Assembly: GCA_003971905.1 (NCBI GenBank)
Contig: RSEE01000034.1
Span: 434,001 to 498,000, forward strand
Length of the DNA: 64,000 nt
Reading direction: 5' to 3'
Origin: Moniliella sp. 'wahieum'
Taxonomy: Eukaryota > Basidiomycota > Moniliellomycetes > Moniliellales > Moniliellaceae
Shown here one piece after another: positions 34,298 to 45,985 of this stretch (positions within the stretch are counted from its first letter, which is position 1; each line of letters begins with the position of its first letter). A program made the translations under genes and the position numbers. The notes beneath the pieces are model-generated. The model ran no database searches, was not told the DNA's origin, and saw nothing but the letters and a program-made list of their open reading frames with translations.

Positions 34298-36347
34298 AGC
34301 GAGCGCTGGGGGGGGGGGAAGGGGGTGCAAGCGATGCCGGTGGTGCTCCTCCTGGTAGGCGCCTGGCCTGGCAAACGACAGAAGACCAGGGCGGGTGGGC
34401 GGAATTGCCGTTGGATATTTTCCCTGGGCCCTAGTAGGCACGCCCCAGCGATCGACGATAATGATCTCAATCGATAATCGATAATCGATAACCGCGATAT
34501 AATCGACAGACAAGTGACTAACACAGTTGCATAGTTTTGTTCACTGCCGCGGAAAAGGCCAATGATGCCACAGCGTCTGGTCCAACGCCTTCACCAAGGT
34601 CGCCTTCAACCAATCTCTCAACTCGAGCAACGAGAGCGAGACAGGCGCCTCGTCCTATGGGCCAACCCCCTTCTGCAGCCAGTTGCGCGACACGCCTGCC
34701 TAGACTGTGTGGTGCTGCCAATGACGGTGGAGGATACCCATTTTCTGTCGCCTCAGGCAATGCTGTCGATGACAGTGGGTCAGCATCCCGATGGATCAAT
34801 GTTGAAAGCGAAAACTAAACTTACACCGAGCGACAGGAGGGAGAACTCGGAGTTTAAGAGGCGGGGCTTTGAGTTGACACTGGGCAGCAGTTAGAGCATC
34901 TTAGGTTTTCTTGGATGGTGAGTTGTTATGCCGAAACTATATGCCCAATGTGTCTAGGCCCCTTCCCCACACCGTGCTAACATCTTCCTCGGTATCGTCG
35001 CATCTGGATTTGTCATTTCCCTGCGTGGCACCTTCTTGCTCATTACAGATATTAGCCATACCGGATTCGTCATTCTCTATTCGTTCGGCGTGATGATATT
35101 CTTGACCGCGGCTGGATTCCTCATTGGAGTACGCACCACTTCGATCATTGCCAGGCGTGTGTGTTGACATGACTGATATACAGTTTGCTTGCCACCTCAC
35201 ACTCATGTTCAAGCCAGCGCGCATTTGTGGCTACAGGATTGATGATTAGGGCGCTTGTCCTGGTCTGGATCGCAGCCATTTAGTGATGGAGATTCCGTTT
35301 CTGACCCTCATTTTCTACATTCTCCTCTGCATCTTCTACCTGTAGTATGCATTGTCCTTCAACATTCTCGGTACCCACAACTTCCTCAAGGGCATGTTCT
35401 CCAAGATCATTTGATCCACAGACATAGTTGTATTTGACGGAAGGCACGAAGCCAGAGGGAACAGGCCATCTCTTCACGACGGATAAGAAATTTTGTTTTA
35501 CTCTCAACCTCTGCTCTTTCAGAAGCCCTTTCGGCTAGTTGAGGGGACACTGTACCCATGCGCATGTGCACATTCAGCCTAGAGGGACGATCTCACAAAC
35601 CTGCACTCCACTGTATTGTTTTATTCGTTCATATTGATCAGCGAAACACGTCGCAGGCTTCATCTTTCATCCAGGATGATGCATATTCCAGCACCTGCCA
35701 GCACCTGTTGCTAGCTCCTGCTTCCTCGTCAAATGCAAAAGCCTTCCTAACCGTATAGTGAGATGTGCAAAGACTGTTGAGATGGTCTCTCCAAAACGAA
35801 GGCTTCTAATTTGATCAGGTCTTGATGTTCACTAGTCTAGGCAAGGCCCAAGATGGCAGTGTCGATGTCATTAATGATGCACCGCGCTGTCTATTCTCGT
35901 CATGCCTGTTGGGCATGTACCGCTTGTGCCTGTGCTCAAGGGGAGGGGGGGGGGCGTTTTCTTAAACTAATACATGTGCATGGACCTGTGGGTCCACTCG
36001 AGGCTGCTACCACTAAGGATACAGCGCCCCAACTCCCAGGGTAGAGAGTAATAGAAGAGAGCGATGGTCCATACCGCTACTGCTCTTCTAACGCTCTCTT
36101 CTCATCGCCGTGAAGAGTGAAGGGAAATCCCAAAAGTCTTCAAACAACAGCATGTATTCATCTCGTCAAAATTGCTCGTGGGGATGCCAGCAGTCGTGGC
36201 AATACAAGTGGAGCGTTGCGGGCGGCCAACCAAGCGCCCAAGCCACAAGATGCACCTGAAGAGACAGTTTCCCCCGGACCCAACAGAGAGTTATAATTTT
36301 TTGCGACCAGCAGTGCGCCAACACGTGCCTCACAAGGGGTGGGCCGC
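34298..36347. other. 2 kb unassigned region with ATCGATAATCG repeats
   Basis: An iterated TCGATAATCGATAATCG block lies at 34449-34508, just upstream of CBP3, with a G10 tract at 34308-34317. Between 34540 and 34900 all three plus frames are partly open. At 34937-35507 the minus strand reads as two hydrophilic ORFs (SVKYNYVCGSNDLGEHALEE, AERIENDESGMANICNEQEG) and the plus strand as a hydrophobic one. No family is recognised. A GGGGGGGG tract occurs at 35943-35952. Confidence 0.35.
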
Positions 36348-36433
36348 GACGCGTTATGCATAACGCGTCACGCGTCACGCGTTACGCATCCCATGTCACA
36401 CACTACACGTCACGTGGCCGCTGTCACATGATG
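36348..36433. promoter_or_regulatory. MCB (ACGCGT) palindrome cluster with E-box-like sites
   Basis: A perfect 22-bp palindrome at 36348-36369 contains two inverted ACGCGT boxes around TTATGCATAA (core ACGCGTTATGCATAACGCGT). ACGCGT occurs twice more at once downstream, then TCACACACTACACGTCACGTGG and TGTCACATGATG. ACGCGT is the binding site of MBF (Mbp1/Swi6-type), which drives G1/S genes in fungi. The cluster is about 320 bases upstream of the ATG of the unknown gene at 36686. Regulation is inferred. Confidence 0.6.
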
Positions 36434-36685
36434 ATCACCAGCGCGTCGCGGAGTGGCACAGGAAATGCGCAATTGAAATCCCGGAACTCGAGTAGGCGTC
36501 TCTGCGCGTCGCGCTCTCGCAAGGCGCTCGTCCGACCAGGTGGATGGCTCGGCGGCCGGACTAGCAGCCGCTCGGGTTGGCGTCCAGGCAGATCAGATCA
36601 GACAGACGCGGTGTGGAGCGCGCCACGAGTCCGGTGTACCACCCGCGTTTCCGTTCACTCACACCCCCACTACCACCATCCCAGC

Positions 36686-38301
36686 ATGCGACGGCGGCCA
36701 AGTGACGACGCGGCTCTGCGCCTGTCTTCATCGTCGCCCGCGCCCCCCCTACCCCTGGCTACCCCTGCAGCTACCGCGTCTGCTCCTTCTCGACCCGCGC
36801 CTGGGAGCGCTAGCACCACCGCCGGCTCCAGCCTAGCGGCCAGTGTCACATTGGCCTCGCTCACGTCGGCCTCAGACACGCCCCACTTGGACCGCACCGG
36901 CCTGCTCACGCCCGACACCTCCCGCTCCGCTTGGTGTCTTGACACGAGCGCCACCTTCACGCGCCCAGTCTTGTCTTTGGCCCTGTTTTCGGAAGCAAGT
37001 CAGCAACTCGTGGAGACGCGTCTTCACCAGCCAAGATCAAACTCTCCCCTACGATCTCCAACGCGTTTGATTCGTACGTCTGTTTCCAACGCGCTGTTCA
37101 CCACTCCTTTCTGACCCCCTTTGCGCGTTGCCAGACCCATTCCCCGCTCATCGACACCGAACGCACTAAAACATCTTTCCACACACGTGTTTCGCCACGT
37201 CCGGCTGGATCGGGCGACCAGACCAGTGAGGGCCAGGAGAAGGAAGGGGCCCCCCTTCCACTTCCAGCTTCGGTGTCGAAAACTCACGCGTCTTCTAACC
37301 CCCCGGACACGCCCAGACTCGTTAGCCCCTCGCTCAAGTCCCTGGCGTCCGGGGTGACGCGTTCTTTGTCCCGTTCTCACTCATCGCCTTTTCCACTGTC
37401 GACACCACGTTATTTTGCCTCTCCGACACAGTTGCCATTCCCCCCTTCGCGGAACCTGACGCCTTGTGCCTTTCCCAGTATCGATACGCTGTTAGCGCAT
37501 CAGGACGCCCAGCAAGAGTGCACAACAGCCAAAAGCACTGAGAAGGCCGAACCACCCTCATCTCACTCCACTGCACCACACTTGCCTCAGGGTCAACCGC
37601 CAACTAACAAGCCTTCCTCTATGTCCAACCGGGTGAGGAAGGTGGACGTGGATGCTTGTGCAGCTCTGCGAACCACTGTGCTTCAAGGTCGCCATCGGAC
37701 GGGAAATCCGGCTCGCACCATCCACTCGCGAAGGAATATGGCACGCGTTCTATCGGCCCCAGTTCCGTCCTGCCTCCCTAGCAGGTATGTGTATCCTTCT
37801 GTCCCAAGAGCGACTACCGGTGCGCTGGACCGCACGATGGCCTTGCAGACGTGCTTGGCGCAAGAAGCGCCGTCGTGGGTCGATGCCGAGCTCGACGCTC
37901 GGGTTAAGGCTGCGGCCCACCATCAGCTGGCGCGGGTGCCATGTGGCTTCCTTCGTGTGCTCGGCAGCTCGCCCCTAGGCGGCGCGGTGATTGGCTCCAA
38001 CCCAACCATCACAGAAGGAGTTCGTGGTCCTTTGGCATCCAAGCACCGCCGGAAGACGGGAAGAGGCGATGGGCGGCACGACCTTGGGCATGGCCGACGC
38101 AGCAAACTACCCAAGTGACGCGTACCGCCTCTCGTCTACCCCGGCTCTGGCTCCCACGCTGGCGCAAGGCTTAGTGCGTCGCGCCAGCAGCGGAGGCGGG
38201 TGTTGTCCCGCTCGGTTGAGCACCCAGTTATTATGGAGGACCGGGACCGAGACCGCGATGCTGCGGTGGCCTTGCTCGGCCTCGGTCTGGGGCGTGCGTG
38301 A
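36686..38301 (+). CDS. unknown Ser/Pro-rich protein under an MCB-rich promoter
   Basis: I do not recognise the family. The ATG at 36686 opens a Ser/Ala/Pro-rich N-terminus (MRRRPSDDAALRLSSSSPAP). Coding character continues through SVSKTHASSNPPDTPRLVSP, FKVAIGREIRLAPSTREGIW, SWVDAELDARVKAAAHHQLA and EFVVLWHPSTAGRREEAMGG, and ends DRDRDAAVALLGLGLGRA at 38301. A 61-nt intron (37074-37134, GTACGT...GCCAG) is likely. Several one-base frame changes are needed, near 36985, 37190, 37650, 37790, 37985 and 38200. The disordered Ser/Pro sequence with a short hydrophobic C-terminal motif and the MBF-type promoter would fit a cell-cycle regulator of the Whi5/Nrm1 kind, but that is a guess from context. 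Confidence 0.5.
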
Positions 38302-39153
38302 GCAAAAGTCGAATATGCAAAGTGGCCGTTCCTGCTGTGCGTAGCCCAAGATCCTGTCCGGGCACGGTGGGTGGGTTGGTAGCGCTCGTAGCACACGCGA
38401 ATAGAACCGCGCACTGCAGATCAGCTTGGATGCGCAGGGGGGCAGGAGGCTCGGGCTTGGTGCGGGGTAAATACCAACGCGTCTGGCGGGAGGCGACGGT
38501 GATTGATGATCGATGATCGATGATCGATGATCTTGTGTGGTACAGGGATGGTGGATGCGGACGGGGGGGTGACGTCATGGAGACGAACGCAGTACGCGTG
38601 GCAGCGCCTTGCAACTTTGAAGAACGCGCGGCTTGCGTAACCATGCGGCGGGATGATGCAATGGATGATGCAGGCGGGGGGCAGCTGCTGGCGGGTGCGT
38701 GCGGCAGAAGGGCGCGCTGGCTGACGCGCTGACGGGGGGCAGCGGTGGCCCTGGCCTGGCCAGCCGCCACAGCGACCAAGTCCAGCGCAGCGACATGGGC
38801 TCCGTTGGTATTGATCACCGAGCATTCAACCCAGCTGCCCCCCCCACCACCTCCTCCCAGACCCCACCCCACGTGGCTAGGCCCTAGTCCCCCGTCCCCC
38901 GTCCCGCCCCCGTGTCCCGCCCCCCCGTCCTTTGCCCTTCGTCTCGCGCCACTGCCCACGCGCTGCGCGCTGGAGTGCGTCCTCGATCTGTTCTGCGTCT
39001 GCTGGCGAATGATGTCTGCGCAGCGCTGCCCCAACACATCTTCTGCCCGTCCTCTTCGCCTGTGCTGATTGCGTAGATCCCTGCTGCTTGCCCTCGCCTG
39101 GCTCCCACGCCGCACTACGCCGCAGCAGCCCACACTGCCCTGCTGGGCCGCCC
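38302..39153. other. intergenic gap with ATGATCG tandem repeat
   Basis: At 38501-38532 the heptamer GATGATC/CGATGAT is repeated four times, upstream of CCR4. The rest is GC-rich, with strings of CCCCGTCC near 38885-38940, and probably forms the CCR4 leader. Confidence 0.45.
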
Positions 39154-41487
39154 ATGTACTCGCCCCCTCGGCCAGCCTGCTCTGGCTGCCTATCTCTCCT
39201 ACTTCACCAGCAGCAGCCACTCGCCGCCGCCCACTGCACAGCATGCCCAGGCGCACGCGGCCCCGCGTCCCCCTCCCACTCCCCTCCCACTCTCGCTCCC
39301 AGCCCGCCCTCTACTCCCGCTATGCCCCCGCCATCCCTCCATCCACACCCGGCCCGCTGGCCAGCAGCACGCTCGTTGGCCCAGAGCGGCCACCACCAAC
39401 ACCCTTCCTTGCCATCGCGCGTGGCATCGTCGGGCGATGCGCTTCCCGCCTCCCCTGCCGGCTACCCCGGAGGCCCACACAACTTCCCGCCCATCCATTC
39501 ACCCCGCCTCCTTCACTCCCATGCCCACTCTCCTGCCCACTCTCATGTGGCCAATGGACACAGCCCTCTCGCCTCTGCCGCCATCAACTCCCCGCACTGG
39601 ACGGCTCAGATGAAGGCTGCCAAGGTACGCAGTTTCCCCCCTCGTATTTTGTCGGCATTCTCTGACGTTTTGTTGCCAGATTTCCCGCCAGTCTGGATCG
39701 CCCCATCATCATGCTCGTGCTCTGCAGCGATAGCGGCCCGCAGCACGGCTGGTGCCCTTGGCACCGATTTGGGTCAAGGTCTGCTTCCCGCTAATGGTCT
39801 GAGAGCCCGAAGCGCTCAACCCACCACCCCCACCCCAAACTCGGATGAACACATGAGCTCACCTGCTACGCGAGCCTTTCCAGGCCGAATCCACAAGGAG
39901 GTGGACGAAGATCAGTCTTGGACGCAGCTCGACTTGGGTGGTATGCATCTCCGCGTCCTGGCTCATGAATTGTTCCGTTACGACTTTTTGACCGCTCTCT
40001 TCATCAACCATAACGAGCTCACCTTCGTGACCCCCGAAATTGTTAAACTCAAAACACCTCGAAGTGCTTGACGCTTCCCAGAACCGCCTCACGTTCCTCC
40101 CGCCGGAACTTGGACTACTCCCTGGACTCAAGGAGCTCTACCCTTCGACAACGAAATCACCTTACTCCCCCCGCAGCTGGGTATGCTTTACCAGCTTGAA
40201 ATGCTCGGGATTGAAGGTAACCCCCTTGACCCGGATCAACTTGCCGAAATTCAACAGCATGGCACACTCGCTTTAATTCACTCACTTCGCGATAATGGCG
40301 AAATCCCTCCAGCTCCTGCTGAACGCAAGTGGATCACATTGAACAATGGCGAGAGGGAGACAACCGACGACGGCGCCGCCACCTCTGTCCCTGCTCACCC
40401 TGATGATGCACACGAAACTCTGAGTATCATGGGGTACAATGTCTTGGCAGACAAGCTGGCGACCGAGGCCATTGGCTATATACACCCTCATGGGCGTTGA
40501 CTTGGGACTACGGTAAGCATATGATCCTCTCCGAAATCCAGCAACAGGGTGCAGATATGGTGTGCCTGCAAGAGGTGGGCTGCAACAGTACGACGAGTTT
40601 TTCGCCCGCTCCTGCACACGCATGGATATACCGGCATTTACTATGCCAAGTCGCGGGTTAAGACGATGCGGGAAGAGGAGAAACGGAGGGTGGATGGCTG
40701 TGCTGTGTTCTACAAGCGTGCCAAATCCATCTGGTGGACAAGTACGTGATCGAATATGGTCAAGCCTGCCTCCAGCGCGAAACGACTTCCGCTCAAGCGA
40801 AGAGATTCAACCGCGTCATGCCGCGCGATCAAGTGGGTGTGATCTGTTGCTTTGAGTATCGCGAGTCGGGCGCCAAGTTGATTGTGGCCAACACGCACTT
40901 GCATTGGGACCCGGCCTACTCGGACGTGAAATTGGTCCAAGCGGCCATGCTGCTGGACGAGCTGCAGCATGCTGCAGATGCATTTTGTAAGCGCCAAGTC
41001 GACGTTTCCCTCCCCTCGGGGGCGGTTGTGCCCACCTACCCCGATGGGAACTCGGTCCCCACCTTCCTGTGCGGCGACTTGAATTCCGAGCCGAGCAGTG
41101 GTGTGTTTGAATACCTCTCTACCGGTCATCTTTCGGGACAACACGAGGACTTTTTGGGAAAGACCTATGGCGACATTACCCAGCATGGCCTCCACCATCA
41201 CCTTCACCTCAAGCAGCTATGGCGAGATTGGAGAGCTGCCGTTTACCAACTTTACCCCTGGCTACGTGGGTGTGCTCGAGTACCTCTTTTATTCCGATAA
41301 TACAGTGGAACCCAAGGCCTTGCTAGGCCCCGTGGACGAAGCGTATGCGTCCAAATGCGTTGGCTTCCCCAATGCTCACTTCCCCTCTGATCATATCCCA
41401 CTGGTGGCCAAGTACTCCATTTCCCTCCCAAAGGGAACTAAGGCCATTCGCCACGACAAGTCACGAGCTGCGGCGCCACAGTCTTGA
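39154..41487 (+). CDS. CCR4: CCR4 deadenylase (LRR + EEP nuclease)
   Basis: Catalytic subunit of the CCR4-NOT complex, which shortens mRNA poly(A) tails. The N-terminus is Pro/His/Ser-rich (MYSPPRP..., FPPIHSPRLLHSHAHSPAHS) up to NSPHWTAQMKAAK. A 55-nt intron follows (39625-39679, GTACGC...TGCCAG). Then come leucine-rich repeats (WTQLDLGGMHLRVLAHELFR, NHNELTFVTPEI, HLEVLDASQNRLTFLPPELG) and the exonuclease-endonuclease-phosphatase domain: MGYNVLADKLATE, ADMVCLQEV with the catalytic Glu, ANTHLHWDP, CGDLNSEPSSGVFEYL, and HFPSDHIPLVAKY with the catalytic Asp-His. Length is about 770 residues, normal. At least eight one-base breaks occur, the densest in the window, clustered in the LRR and at 40480-40740. 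The assignment is firm. Confidence 0.9.
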
Positions 41488-43193
41488 GCCTTGCGCCTTG
41501 CGCCTTGAGCCTAGCGCCTCACCCTTCCCCCCCATTCGTGCTGCTGTATAATCTCTTGTGCACCCCTCCTCCGTCGGCCGCTCGGCCATCCCGCTTTGGC
41601 TGTTGTGTATTACTTCTATGACCCCACCACTATGGTAGTGTCGACGACCTCTACTCTATCTCTGCTTCTTCCAATCTTTACAGCGTTTGCCATCTACTCA
41701 TGCCCTTACGTTGGGTATGTAGTCGCGCCGGACGTGGCTGTTGTTTTGTAGTACTGTATTTGCTTTGGTCGTTCTTTTGTGTAGAATAGTAAAGACCAAG
41801 ACCCTCTTTTTTCATCGATAACCAGGTACGTCAAGGGACCTCATACTGTTCTTAGGAGGCGACCCCGCCTTTTCCTACCCGTGGGTCGGACGCAAGGTAT
41901 GCTAGAGGGTTTGATGCATGAAGATGGAACCGGGGATTCCTATAGCGTGACTATGTAAGTAACCGCAACCGCAACATTATTACTGAGTACTGACCCCGGA
42001 GCTCCTTGGACCCACCCCTTCAAGCTGCAACGGGCCTGTTCCGACCTACGCCCAGCGGCGCTCCTTCTCCGACAGGAAGAAGGAGGCAGGTCTCCTATCC
42101 ATTTGCCAGCAGAGGATCTCTACGCTTCTTCTAGCCACCTCTACGCTCGCTCCGCTCTTCCGCGATAGGTTATGAAGTAAACCGTGTGAATATAAGCCTC
42201 TATGCAACGCCTCTCGTGTCGTCTCTTACCACCGCGGGATTTAGCTGTGTGTTTTTCTCGCTACATCCGAGATTCCTATTATATTACTACCAGTGCTGCT
42301 GCGGGCGTCATCCGCGTCATCGACCGTGAGTCGGAGCTGTGAGTGTATTACCGGTTTTAAAGCCGACTGATTGCACCCTTTCTCGCCATCCTTCCGGAGG
42401 GGGAGACACGAAAAGAACCGGAGGCTGTCCACAGTCTTTCTTAATACACAGAAGAGCTGTTGTTCATTCTCGCGAGTTTGAACCAAGAGGGGAAGCTGAT
42501 CGATGATCATTGATTGACCATATTGACTGACCTTGCGGGTGGTGAATGTGCTGACCCCAAAGGGGATCCGATGGCGTTTTCTTATTTACGCACCAGTGTG
42601 GCGTTGCTCCAAACAGCATCATGCACATCATGGTCGAGCAACGATGAACACACTTCAGCTTCAGGCTGCTCACCTTCAGCCTGTAGGCCGCAGCAGGGGA
42701 GCGAGGCTTGTTTGGCGTTCGTGCCTGGTCGCGTGCTGCTTGAGAGAAGTTGCCGAGGGAAGAACGACAGGGGAGTGCGACATGTGATGGCATGTCAGGT
42801 ATCCTTCCCACTGCAACTGTGTGGGGGCTGTGTGCGGCTGCTCCGGTGAGGTCCTGGGGGTGCTTCGGCTGCTTCGGCATCCTTCGCCCACGTCCGACCG
42901 CAGTGACTGGTGACTGCAACCTGGGAAGACTGGGCGTCGTGAGCGCGTGAGCGCACTGACTCGGCCGCGTACTGAGCCAGTGAGGCCTTCGATTTCAAAG
43001 GAGGCGCGGCACGGGGCCAGTGCAGCGACCACGTGGTCAGTGCGCACCGCTCCGCGCCGCCCAAGCACGCGGTCCGCCGTCTGTGTCCATCCAGCCGCAC
43101 TCAGTGGCCCAGTCACCGCAGTCGCCCTTCCAGTCACCCGCGTCCCTGCCCCCCGCCCGATAAAAAGCACGCCCCGCTCCTTCTTTCTGCCCA
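41488..43193. other. 1.7 kb unassigned region
   Basis: The gap contains the recurrent word ACTGAGTACTGA (41982-41993) and an ATCGATGATCATTGATTG block (42497-42518). AT content is higher from 41570 to 41830. ORFs at 42460-42920 overlap on both strands and match nothing known. A TATA-like TAAAAA at 43161-43166 precedes the aminopeptidase gene. Confidence 0.4.
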
Positions 43194-44989
43194 ATGCCCC
43201 CATCCGCCCTTCTCGGCCCCTCCCTCCGCCGCTCCTTCGTCCGCTCCGTCGCCACCATGTCTGCTCCCTCGACGGTATCGTCCTTGGTGTCTCCCCGGAC
43301 GGCAACTTCCCCGCTGCCGCCGCTGCCCACGCCGACGCTGTGGCCCAGGCCAAGACTGCCTGGGCCCCCAGCCGCGCCGATGCAACCAAGTTTGGCCAGG
43401 TGCGCGTCACCTACCCGGACGCTGAACTTGCCGTGGCCAGCGTCAGCCTTGGTGCCTCCCAGCCGGCGCCGACGACCGGACCCGATGCCCTCCCCGCGGT
43501 GCCCATCTACCTTCGCAACGAGCGCCTGGAGCGCACCCGCCGGGCTGTAGCCAAGGGCGCCAAGGCCCTTCGCGACATTGGCCCTCCGCCCAGCGCGGCC
43601 AAGCCCGAGGCGGAGGGTGACAAGCCTGCTGCCCCGGTCCCCCGCACCTTTGCCATTGACACGATGGACTCGGCCCACGCGGCTGCTGTCGGAGCCAATC
43701 TGAGCCTGTTCAAGTTCAACAACTACAAGACGCTGGGGGCCAGGGCAAGGGTACTTTTGGTCTGCCTGCTTCGCAGCAGGCTGGCCGTGAGTTTAGCTTT
43801 GTTCCTCTGCCGGGTGCCAAGACGGTGGATGAGGGGGATGAGCTTAAGGACCTCATTGCGGCCCACAGCATCCCCCAGCTGAGCTGGAAAACGGGTGAGG
43901 TGTACTCGCAGGCTCAGAACTGGGCCCGTGAGCTCAAGGAAACCCCGGCCAAGTACGTTTGCCATGTTTTAATGTGTGTGCGACTGCTGACTTTTGATCT
44001 GCTAGTGAGTTGAACCCTACCATTTTCGCCAAGAAGATTGTCGACGCGTTCAAGGGTCTGCCCAACACTCAGGTCAATGTCTACGACGAGGACTGGGCCC
44101 GTGAGAAGGGGATGAACGTGTTCCTCTCGGTCACCCAGGGCACAGCACAGCCTGCCAAGTTTGTCGAGATCATCTACAATGGCGCCACTGCGTCGGATGC
44201 GCCCAAGCTTGGCTTTGTCGGCAAGGGTGTCTGCTTTGACTCTGGTGGAATCTCGATCAAGGGAGGTGCCGGGATGAAGTTGATGCGGGCTGACATGGGT
44301 GGTGCCGCGGCGGTGGTGAGCACGGTCAAGGCAATTGCTGAGCTGCAGCTCCCCATCAACGTGGTCGCTGCCACGCCTTTGGTCGAGAACCTTCCCGGTG
44401 GCAAGGCTACCAAGCCTGGTGACATCTTCAAGGCCATGAATGGTCTTACTGTCGAGGTGGACAACACTGACGCCGAGGGGCGCCTGATCCTCTCGGACGC
44501 TCTGACCTACGTCAGCCGGGAGCACAAGCCGCACACGCTGTTTGACGTTGCGACCCTGACTGGGGCCATCCTGCACGCGCTGGGCACCCATTACACGGGT
44601 ACCTTTACGGAATCGGACTCGCTTTGGCAAGAGCTCAAGGCGGCTGGGAGGGGAGGCGGAGAGCGACCTGTTTTGGCGGATGCCCCTCGACGACCAGTAC
44701 TTCCACAGCATTGACTCGTCCAATGCCGACCTGTGCAACACGGGCAGGCCCGCTGGCTCGGCCACCGCCGCCATTTTCCTCAAGCAGTTTGTTGATGGCC
44801 TCGAGGACCGCTCCAAACTCGAAAAGGGCGAGGGTCACACCTACGGTTCGCTGGGCCCACTTGGACATTGCCGGCGCGATGGAATGCACCTGGGGCAACG
44901 ACTACCAAGCCAAGGGCGCAATGACTGGCCGCCCCACTCGCGCTCTTATTGAGTTTGCCCGCCGCTTTGCGGTTCTCCACCACAAGTAG
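43194..44989 (+). CDS. M17 leucyl aminopeptidase, probably mitochondrial
   Basis: Zinc/manganese exopeptidase of family M17. The ATG at 43194 gives [20 protein letters not shown], an Arg/Ser presequence-like start; an in-frame ATG at 43257 (CACCATGTC) could make a cytosolic form. The exons are 43194-43952 and 44006-44989, with a 53-nt intron (GTACGT...TGCTAG) inside [16 protein letters not shown]. The catalytic domain carries [31 protein letters not shown] and the M17 signature [16 protein letters not shown]. The end is [14 protein letters not shown]...RRFAVLHHK. Length is about 580 residues. One-base breaks lie near 43275, 43738 (G run), 44645 and 44850. The identification is firm; dual targeting is an inference from the two starts. 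Confidence 0.9.
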
Positions 44990-45985
44990 GCCGGTGGCAT
45001 GGTAATCCATGTGTGAAATCTAGACCGAGATGATGAGACCTGGAGTCTCGAAGCTTCAAGTCCCTCGGTAGTGAATAGGCAGTCGCGCCCGGGATAGATG
45101 GTGATGATGATGGATTTGACGCAACCAACGATGACGTCTGCAACTGGGAGTTCAACCAACTACTTTGCCGCTGGCACTGTAACTGCGGAAAAACTAAAAC
45201 AGAAAGGGTTACTCTTCAGGCTTGAGTGAGGCCTGAGGCGGCCTGAGGAGGAACTGCATTATTGGCCGAACGGACCTTACTAGTTACTGTGTGTCCCTGA
45301 AGCCATAGTGCACGGCGGATATACGTTAGCCGGTCACCGGGCTCACTGGCGGTCAGGCTCAGGCCAGGCGGCGTGGACGATGCTAAAGGTTACACACAGT
45401 GTGCCGTCTATTAGGATCTGGTCACAAACTCTTTGTCACAGACTAAATACCCCGATTAGGTTCTTGTATGTAAACGGTGCACTGGTGGTGGGGGTTTTAG
45501 ATTTGCAGCAACACTACGAGCTGTAGTAGCCATCAGCTCCCCGGGAACCAGTAACTGCAAAGGCCACAAGTCGGCGAAGCGCACCTGCATCAGGCTACAG
45601 TACTATGTGAAGGTGATCCGCATCCTGAGGATCAAAACGGAAGTGGTCACAGGATCCCCAGAGTTCAAAAGAAACCGTCCGAATGATGTATGAGTCTCCA
45701 CTGCCACAACAAACAGAGGGGAAATCGCATTTTTGGCGCCCCCTGCTTCTCTCTCCGGCGACTCTCTGTAAGATTCAAGACAAGCAGACGAAAAGGCGAG
45801 CGACCGGGGGCCGAAACGGAGGCCAGATTCAGTGTATCCACATTGGCACTGGAAGCCGCCCCGGTAGGCGGGCGTGCTTTCCAAAGTATTCACAACGGAG
45901 GAGTCAGAAGATGTATGGTATAGGGGCGCACCCGTCCTCTGGCCATCGCCCGCTGATGGTACAGGAGGAGAATGAAGGTGAACAC
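44990..45985. other. intergenic gap with CCTGAGGC words
   Basis: At 45216-45252 the word GAGGCCTGAGGC and its variants are iterated (also at 1222, 59434 and 61620). No coding sequence recognised. Confidence 0.45.

Noticed and set aside
2203-44989. Programmed ribosomal frameshifting or a novel recoding system as the cause of the frame breaks
   Set aside because: The breaks are in both directions, at unrelated positions and contexts, with no shared slippery heptamer or following structure, and are concentrated in short homopolymers. Sequence error is simpler.
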